Made by a program: the position numbers and the translations under genes. The notes beneath the pieces were generated by a model. That model had not been told where the DNA came from and did not search any database. It saw only the letters and a program-made list of their open reading frames with translations. Shown here one piece after another: positions 59,492 through 64,000 of a stretch of DNA of 64,000 nucleotides (position 1 is the first letter of the stretch; every line of letters starts with the position of its first letter). This DNA comes from Desertivibrio insolitus (GTDB lineage: Bacteria; Actinomycetota; Actinomycetes; Actinomycetales; Microbacteriaceae), in contig NZ_JAFIQW010000004.1 of NCBI RefSeq assembly GCF_017355965.1, positions 124,001 through 188,000 of the forward strand, written 5' to 3'.

Positions 59492-60492
59492 TGGGCGCGT
59501 TCTGGGTCGGCTCGTACACCTCGGACATGGAGGGCACGGCGACCGGCATCGGTTGGCTCGACGACGCGGGCTACCGCGCGGTGACGGATGCCCCGAGCCC
59601 GTCCTTCCTCGCCCTGCATCCCACCCTTCCCGTGCTCTACGCGGTGCTCGAGCACGAGGGCCGGCTCGAGGCCTACCGGGTCGACGGCCCGGGCGCGCTC
59701 ACGCCGCTCGGCGGTGTCGACCTCGGCGGCGGGGTGCCCTGCCACATCGCGCTGAGCTCCGGGTCGGCCACGGTCGCCTGCTACGGCGACGGGCGCCTCG
59801 TCACCGTCGCGCTCGGCGCGGAGGGCACGCCGGTGCGCGTGGTCGACGTGTTCGCCGGCGAGGGCGGCGGGCCGCACCCCAACCAGGCGAACGCTCGCGC
59901 CCACTCGAGTCTCGAAGTCGGCGGCCTCGTGCTCGCGGCCGACCTCGGCAGCGACCTCGTGCGCGTCTTCCGCCGCGACGGGGCCGCCCTCGTCCCCGCG
60001 GGCGAGGTGCGGATGCCGGCGGGCTCCGGTCCGCGCGATCTCGCCCTGCACCCGTCGGGGCGCGTCATCGTGCTCACCGAGCTCGAGCCGCAGATCGCGA
60101 CGCTCGCCGTGGACGGCGACACCGTGGAACTCGTCGCGTCAGTTCCCGTCGTCGACGACCCGGTGGCGGATGACGCCGCGGCCGGGCTCTCCATCACCGC
60201 CGACGGCCGCTACGCGACAGCCGGGCTCCGCGGCAGCGACCGCATCGCGCTCGTCGAGCTCGACGCCGACGGCGTCGCCGCGCGGCCCGTGGCATCCGCC
60301 CGGATGATCGGCTCGTGGCCCCGGCACCACGTGCTCGTCGACGGAATCGCCCACGTCACGGGTCAGCGCAGCGACACCGTCGAGCGTTTCACCGTGGCCG
60401 AGGGAGCTCTCACCCCCGTCGGCGATCAGGTCGCGGTGCCCTCGCCGACACTCCTTCTTCCCGCCGACGCGGCGAGTGGTCTTGCGCGCTGA
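59491..60492 (+). CDS. Lactonase-family seven-bladed beta-propeller (YbhE-like)
   Basis: 333 residues. FWVGSYTSDMEGTATGIGWL opening, repeated blade motifs (SFLALHPTLPVLYAVLEHEG; GPRDLALHPSGRVIVLTELE; GLSITADGRYATAGLRGSD; SWPRHHVLVDG) as in 6-phosphogluconolactonases and carboxymuconolactone-type enzymes. Likely opens a sugar-acid or other lactone. Last gene of the operon; TGATG overlap with the dehydrogenase. Confidence 0.85.
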   Translation: MGAFWVGSYTSDMEGTATGIGWLDDAGYRAVTDAPSPSFLALHPTLPVLYAVLEHEGRLEAYRVDGPGALTPLGGVDLGGGVPCHIALSSGSATVACYGDGRLVTVALGAEGTPVRVVDVFAGEGGGPHPNQANARAHSSLEVGGLVLAADLGSDLVRVFRRDGAALVPAGEVRMPAGSGPRDLALHPSGRVIVLTELEPQIATLAVDGDTVELVASVPVVDDPVADDAAAGLSITADGRYATAGLRGSDRIALVELDADGVAARPVASARMIGSWPRHHVLVDGIAHVTGQRSDTVERFTVAEGALTPVGDQVAVPSPTLLLPADAASGLAR

Positions 60493-60529
60493 AAACGTGC
60501 GATAGAGTAGTGGGGCTGTTCAGGCGTGA

Positions 60530-60602
60530 TCCTCGATAGCTCAATTGGCAGAGCAGCCGGCTGTTAACCGGCAGGTTCTTGGTTCGAGTCCAAGTCGGGG
60601 AG
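60530..60602 (+). tRNA. tRNA-Asn(GTT)
   Basis: 73 bases, discriminator G, CCA not encoded. Acceptor TCCTCGA/TCGGGGA (one T-G wobble), anticodon stem GCCGG/CCGGC with loop CTGTTAA, so anticodon GTT; T-arm CTTGG-TTCGAGT-CCAAG. A candidate -10 TAGAGT sits at 60503-60508. Followed by its own terminator. Confidence 0.96.
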
Positions 60603-60608
60603 CTCACT

Positions 60609-60641
60609 GGCCCCCACCGTTCGCGGTGGGGGCCTTTCCTT
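60609..60641 (+). terminator. Intrinsic terminator of tRNA-Asn
   Basis: GGCCCCCACCG - TTCG - CGGTGGGGGCC followed by TTTCCTTTT: stable 11-bp stem with a UUCG tetraloop and a good T-tract. Confidence 0.92.
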
Positions 60642-60663
60642 TTGCCCGCCATCCCGCGGGCAC

Positions 60664-60679
60664 TACTCCCGGGGGAGTA
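60664..60679 (+). promoter_or_regulatory. Palindromic operator 1 (upstream of the kinase-regulator operon)
   Basis: TACTCCC-GG-GGGAGTA, a perfect 16-bp palindrome centred about 54 bases before the -10 TAGCAT (60726-60731), which lies 6 bases from the leaderless ATG at 60738. Identical at 15 of 16 positions to operator 2. Confidence 0.6.
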
Positions 60680-60737
60680 CGGCCCGGACGCCGGAGAGCG
60701 GATGCCGCACGGCGGTGGCCTCGCCTAGCATCGGCAC

Positions 60738-61967
60738 ATGCGGAGCCCGGAGCCGGGGGAGCGCGCCGGGGACCGCCCCGTGCCGCGCCCTGCCTCCGCG
60801 CCCGCCCGCCGCCGTGCTCTCCGGCTCTGGGCCCCGGTCGTCGCGACCCTCGTCGTGCAGGTGCCGCCGTACCTCGGCACTCTGCTCGCCCCGCGCTGGG
60901 TGTTCCGCGGCGGTCCCGGCCGCCGTGCCCCGTTCTCGCTCGACCTGGATCAGGCGCTCGCCCTGCTCGCGATCACGCTCCTCGCGGCCGCCGCCCTCGT
61001 CGCCGCGCGCCGCGCTCCGGGACCGGTCGTCGCGGTGGTCGCGGGTCTCGCGGTCGCCGACGCCCTCGTCGCCGGCGACGACCGCTTCTGGCCGCCCTTC
61101 GTCGCCCTCGCCTTCGCGATCGTCGCCGCCGTCGTGCACGGTGCGCGCGTCTGGGCGTGGATCTCCGTCGCGGTGCTCGGCCTCCTGCTGCTCGTCGTCG
61201 CCCCGATGCTCGGCGTCGACCTGCCGACCCCTCTGCTCGCCGCCGGCACGGTCGCGGCCGTCGTCGCGTTCGGCGCCGGGGAGGCGGTGCGCGGCCGGCG
61301 CGAGCGGGCCGCAGCGGACGCTCTGGCGCGCGAGACGGCGCAGCGCGACGCCCTGCAGGCCGAGCGCGTGCGCATCGCCCGCGAACTGCACGACGTGCTC
61401 GCGCACTCGCTCAGCCAGATCAGCCTGCAGGCGGGCGTCGGGCTCCACCTCTCCGAGCGCGACCCCGAGAAGGCGCGCGAGGCGCTCGCGTCGGTTCGCG
61501 ACACGTCGAAGACCGCGCTCGAGGAGGTGCGGCACGTGCTCGGAGTGCTGCGCTCCGACGACGCGGAGGCCCCGCTCGTGCCCGAGCCGGACCTGTCGCG
61601 GCTCGACGCGCTCGTGGCATCCTTCCGCGCCCAGGGAATCGACGTGCGGCTCGACACGTCCCTCGGGCCCGGCGTGCCGCGCCCCGTGCAGCTCGCGCTG
61701 TACCGGATCGTGCAGGAGTCGCTGACCAACGTCGCGCGTCACTCGGGCGCCGCCTCGGCCGAGGTCGTGCTCGCGGAGCGCGACGGCGCGTGGATCGCGA
61801 CGGTGAGCGACGACGGACGCGGCGGCGCGGCGGGCGGCGACGGCCGCGGCATCCTCGGCATGCACGAGCGCGCGGCGCTGCTCGGCGGCACCCTGTCCGC
61901 CGGCCCGCGCCCGGGCGGCGGCTTCGCCGTGGAGGCCCGCATCCCGATCAGGAGGGAGAACCCGTGA
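60738..61967 (+). CDS. Sensor histidine kinase (NarX/DesK-type, HisKA_3)
   Basis: 409 residues. Arg-rich N-terminus, about five to six membrane helices (30-190), then HisKA_3 with phospho-His in RIARELHDVLAHSLSQI (about 218), and a C-terminal ATPase with N-box VQESLTNVARHSG, DDGRGG and GILGMHERAALLGG. Senses a membrane or envelope signal and phosphorylates the regulator encoded next (GTGA overlap). Start set by leaderless TAGCAT. The palindrome upstream suggests autoregulation. Confidence 0.92.
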   Translation: MRSPEPGERAGDRPVPRPASAPARRRALRLWAPVVATLVVQVPPYLGTLLAPRWVFRGGPGRRAPFSLDLDQALALLAITLLAAAALVAARRAPGPVVAVVAGLAVADALVAGDDRFWPPFVALAFAIVAAVVHGARVWAWISVAVLGLLLLVVAPMLGVDLPTPLLAAGTVAAVVAFGAGEAVRGRRERAAADALARETAQRDALQAERVRIARELHDVLAHSLSQISLQAGVGLHLSERDPEKAREALASVRDTSKTALEEVRHVLGVLRSDDAEAPLVPEPDLSRLDALVASFRAQGIDVRLDTSLGPGVPRPVQLALYRIVQESLTNVARHSGAASAEVVLAERDGAWIATVSDDGRGGAAGGDGRGILGMHERAALLGGTLSAGPRPGGGFAVEARIPIRRENP

Positions 61968-62647
61968 TCCGGGTCGCCGTGGCCGACGACCAGCCGTTGA
62001 TCCGCGCCGGGCTGCGCGCCCTGCTCGACGCCGAGCCCGACCTCGAGGTCGTCGGCGAGGCCGGAACGGGCGCCGACGCGGTCGCCCTCGTCGCACGCGA
62101 GCGCCCGGACGTCGTGCTCATGGACATCCGGATGCCGGAGGGCGACGGGCTCTGGGCGACCGAGCGCATCGCCGCCGACCCGGCGACCGCGCCCACCCGC
62201 GTCGTGATCGTGACGACGTTCGAGCTCGACGAGTACGTCGTGCGGGCCATCCGTGCCGGCGCGAGCGGCTTCCTCGTCAAGGACGCGGAGCCGGTCGAGT
62301 TCATCCGGGCGGTGCGCGTCGCCGCGGCCGGTGACGCGCTGCTCAGTCCGACGGTCACCCGGCGGCTGCTGGAGTCGGTGTCGGACTCGCTCCGCCGGCC
62401 GCCGGACGAGCGGCGGCTCGCAGGCCTCACCGACCGGGAGCGCGAGGTGCTCGCCCTCGTCGGCCAGGGACTCACGAACGAGGAGATCGGCGGCCGCCTC
62501 CACCTCAGCCCGCTGACGGCGAAGACCCACGTCTCCCGCATCCTCGGCAAGCTCGGCGCCCGCGACCGCGTGCAGCTCGTGGTGCTCGCGTACGAGAGCG
62601 GCCTCGTGACGCCCGGGCAGGGCGAGCGGGCACTCCCGGGGGAGTAG
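61964..62647 (+). CDS. NarL/LuxR-type response regulator
   Basis: 227 residues. Receiver domain with acidic pocket VADDQ, phospho-Asp in VLMDIRMPEGD (about 54), Thr in IVTTFE and Lys in FLVKDAEP; LuxR-type HTH at 160-215 (LTDREREVLALVGQGLTNEE...SPLTAKTHVSRILGKLGARD). Binds DNA as a dimer when phosphorylated. Its stop codon lies inside operator 2. Likely targets: its own operon and the SHOCT gene. Confidence 0.94.
   Translation: MIRVAVADDQPLIRAGLRALLDAEPDLEVVGEAGTGADAVALVARERPDVVLMDIRMPEGDGLWATERIAADPATAPTRVVIVTTFELDEYVVRAIRAGASGFLVKDAEPVEFIRAVRVAAAGDALLSPTVTRRLLESVSDSLRRPPDERRLAGLTDREREVLALVGQGLTNEEIGGRLHLSPLTAKTHVSRILGKLGARDRVQLVVLAYESGLVTPGQGERALPGE
62631..62646 (+). promoter_or_regulatory. 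Palindromic operator 2 (upstream of the SHOCT gene)
   Basis: CACTCCC-GG-GGGAGTA, overlapping the end of the regulator gene, centred about 57 bases before a weak -10 (CGCTAT, about 62696-62701). A further half site ACTCCCGG lies at 62656-62663. Confidence 0.6.
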
Positions 62648-62737
62648 CGGGAAAGACTCCCGGCGGCGGATTCGCCCGCGCATGCTCCGGCGCGACGCTA
62701 TGAGCGGCCCTCGAGGGCCCCTGCGTTAGGAGAAGAC

Positions 62738-63031
62738 ATGCTCGAGCTCATCACCCGATTCGGCCCAGGCTTCGGCCCCGGCTTCAGTCCGTTCTGGCTC
62801 ATCGGCCCGATCTTCTGGCTGCTCGTGCTCGCCACGCTGATCGTGCTCGCGGTCGTGTTCGCCCGCCGCAACCGGCAGCTCTGGCAGCACGGCGGCCCGT
62901 CCGCGTGGCGCGCGGCCGCGAGCGCCGAGCAGGTGCTCGGCGAACGGTTCGCGCGCGGCGAGATCGACGAGACGGAGTACCGGCAGCGCCTCGACGTGCT
63001 GCGCGCGGGCCGCCCGCAGCCCCAGAAGTAG
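62738..63031 (+). CDS. SHOCT-domain small membrane protein
   Basis: 97 residues. Phe/Gly-rich start, one strong membrane helix (PIFWLLVLATLIVLAVVFA), a basic linker, and a SHOCT-type C-terminal hairpin (AEQVLGERFARGEIDETEYRQRL...). SHOCT modules are short oligomerisation or anchoring helices. TAGGAG precedes the ATG. Probably a target and perhaps an accessory of the two-component system next to it. Confidence 0.8.
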   Translation: MLELITRFGPGFGPGFSPFWLIGPIFWLLVLATLIVLAVVFARRNRQLWQHGGPSAWRAAASAEQVLGERFARGEIDETEYRQRLDVLRAGRPQPQK

Positions 63032-63092
63032 CGCCGCCCACGGCTAGTCTTCCTTCCGGAGCCGCGCCCCGTGGCTCCGGAGGGAGGCCTGC

Positions 63093-63968
63093 GTGGATCA
63101 GTGGATCAGCGAGAACGTCACGCTCGTCGCCGCATCCGCCGCCGCCTTCCTCGCCCTCGCCGTCGTGCTGCTCGTGCTGTGGCTGCGGGCAAGGGCTCAG
63201 GTCCGCCGCGCCCGCCGCGACCTCGGCTCCTCTCGCGAGCTCGAGTACACGCTCGCGGAGCAGAACGGGCGGCTCCGGATCATCCGGGAGCTGCACGAGG
63301 TGGCCGTCCGCAACGTCGGCACGATCATCACCGAGGCCGACGGCGCCCGGCTGACCGCCGAGCGCGACCCGTCGGCTACCCTGCGCTCGGTCGGCGCGAT
63401 CCAGCGCACCGCCCGCGCGACGCTCGGCGACATGCGCCGCATCCTCTCGATCGTGCGGGACAGCCAGGCGGATGCCAACGCGCAGCCCGCCCAGCGCACT
63501 CTCCGCGACCTCTTCGCGGTGCACCGCGACGCCGGCCTCGACATCGCCTTCGAGGAGTCGGGCACGCCCTTCCCGCTGCAGCAGGGCGCCGAGCTCGCGA
63601 TCTTCCGCATCCTGCAGGAGGCGCTGTCGAACTCGCTTCGCTACGGGGGAGAGGGCACGCAGGTGAAGGTCGCGTTCACCTGGACCGGCGACGGGCTGCG
63701 CGTGCAGGTCGACGACGACGGCGACCGCGCCCGGCGCCGCCGCGAGGGCGACGAATCGGATGCCGCGTACGGCGTGCGCGACGACGTCGACGCCCTCACC
63801 CGCACACCCACCGGCCCCGGCATCGCCGAGATGCGCGAGCGCACGGAACTCTTCGGCGGCGTCTTCACCGCCGTGACCGTGCCGGGCATCGGGTTCTCGG
63901 TCTCCGCGGTCTTCCCGACCCTCAAGCACCACAACGGCGTCCACGGCGTCGACCTGACACGGCGGTGA
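63093..63968 (+). CDS. Second sensor histidine kinase, atypical
   Basis: 291 residues. One N-terminal membrane helix (8-30), a short coiled coil, HisKA_3-like RLRIIRELHEVAVRNVG (His about 70) and a C-terminal ATPase with N-box LQEALSNSLRYGG and GPGIAEMRERTELFGG. The G1 box reads VDDDGDRARRRR in place of DxGxG and is followed by a 30-residue charged insert, so ATP turnover is uncertain. GTG with a very strong GGAGGGAGG 5 bases upstream. The next gene begins inside its stop codon. Confidence 0.8.
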   Translation: MDQWISENVTLVAASAAAFLALAVVLLVLWLRARAQVRRARRDLGSSRELEYTLAEQNGRLRIIRELHEVAVRNVGTIITEADGARLTAERDPSATLRSVGAIQRTARATLGDMRRILSIVRDSQADANAQPAQRTLRDLFAVHRDAGLDIAFEESGTPFPLQQGAELAIFRILQEALSNSLRYGGEGTQVKVAFTWTGDGLRVQVDDDGDRARRRREGDESDAAYGVRDDVDALTRTPTGPGIAEMRERTELFGGVFTAVTVPGIGFSVSAVFPTLKHHNGVHGVDLTRR

Positions 63969-64000
63969 GCCCCACCGACTCGGCCGCCTGGCGGGCGGCC
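63965..64000 (+). CDS. Start of a following gene (cut by the window end)
   Basis: GTG at 63965 overlaps the kinase stop (GTGA) and 12 codons are open to the window end (VSPTDSAAWRAA). A response regulator would be expected after a kinase, but too little is visible to say. Confidence 0.4.
   Translation, partial: MSPTDSAAWRAA

Noticed and set aside
1-64000. CRISPR arrays, insertion sequences, prophage or integrase genes
   Set aside because: No regularly spaced repeats, no transposase or integrase motifs, and no attachment-type direct repeats flanking any block.

Overview
This 64 kb window is ordinary chromosome of a high-GC (about 70%) actinobacterium, most likely a member of the Microbacteriaceae (Microbacterium / Agromyces / Leifsonia type). 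Grounds: the actinobacterial gene set (LigD with polymerase-phosphoesterase-ligase order, basic-tailed Ku, MarP-like protease, HelD/HelR-type helicase, ThyX with dapB/dapA/rnj), frequent GTG/TTG starts, many start codons lying 6-7 nt behind a TANNNT -10 hexamer (leaderless transcription), and a dispersed GGTCGAG...GTATCGAGACC intergenic repeat. No insertion sequence, prophage, plasmid function, rRNA or CRISPR array was seen; one tRNA-Asn is present.

Layout. 1-9.3 kb: end of an Nramp metal transporter, aspartate ammonia-lyase, a YihY/BrkB membrane protein, a secreted GH10 xylanase with a triple operator, and a divergent NHEJ locus (GT2 glycosyltransferase + ligD on minus; ku on plus). 9.3-20.6 kb: a CYP152-type P450 translationally overlapping ku, an SDR, DUF6328 and SRPBCC proteins, a GlcD-like FAD oxidase, a shrunken MDR protein, a PrsW protease, a HelR-like helicase and small ORFs. 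20.6-28.2 kb: a 1.7-kilo-residue DUF4011/SF1 helicase/nuclease protein (candidate single-gene phage defence), a MarP-like periplasmic protease and a MetE-C-like protein. 28.5-34.6 kb: rpsO with a foldable leader, a PEBP, then a minus-strand operon of two GAF-PP2C phosphatases, a BcsA-like processive glycosyltransferase with a large helical insert, a STAS protein and an RsbW-like kinase.

34.7-52 kb: flavin monooxygenase/FMN reductase pair, OsmC proteins, DedA protein, pnp, AKR, PEBP, M16 peptidase, then the conserved dapB - thyX - dapA - rnj block (lysine/cell-wall precursor, dTMP and RNA turnover). 52-60.5 kb: a seven-gene oligopeptide-type ABC operon (binding lipoprotein, two permeases, a fused double ATPase, a degenerate third ATPase) whose last two genes encode a 2-hydroxyacid dehydrogenase and a beta-propeller lactonase, with stop/start overlaps from the first permease onward. 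60.5-64 kb: tRNA-Asn and a sensor kinase / NarL regulator / SHOCT cluster carrying two copies of one palindrome that is the likely regulator-binding site.

The most system-like and least explained locus is the phosphatase-STAS-kinase-glycosyltransferase operon at 29.5-34.6 kb: a complete partner-switching module with no sigma factor beside it, wrapped around an exopolysaccharide-type synthase with an unusual insert. Second are the DUF4011 helicase-nuclease and the duplicated TACTCCC-GG-GGGAGTA operator.
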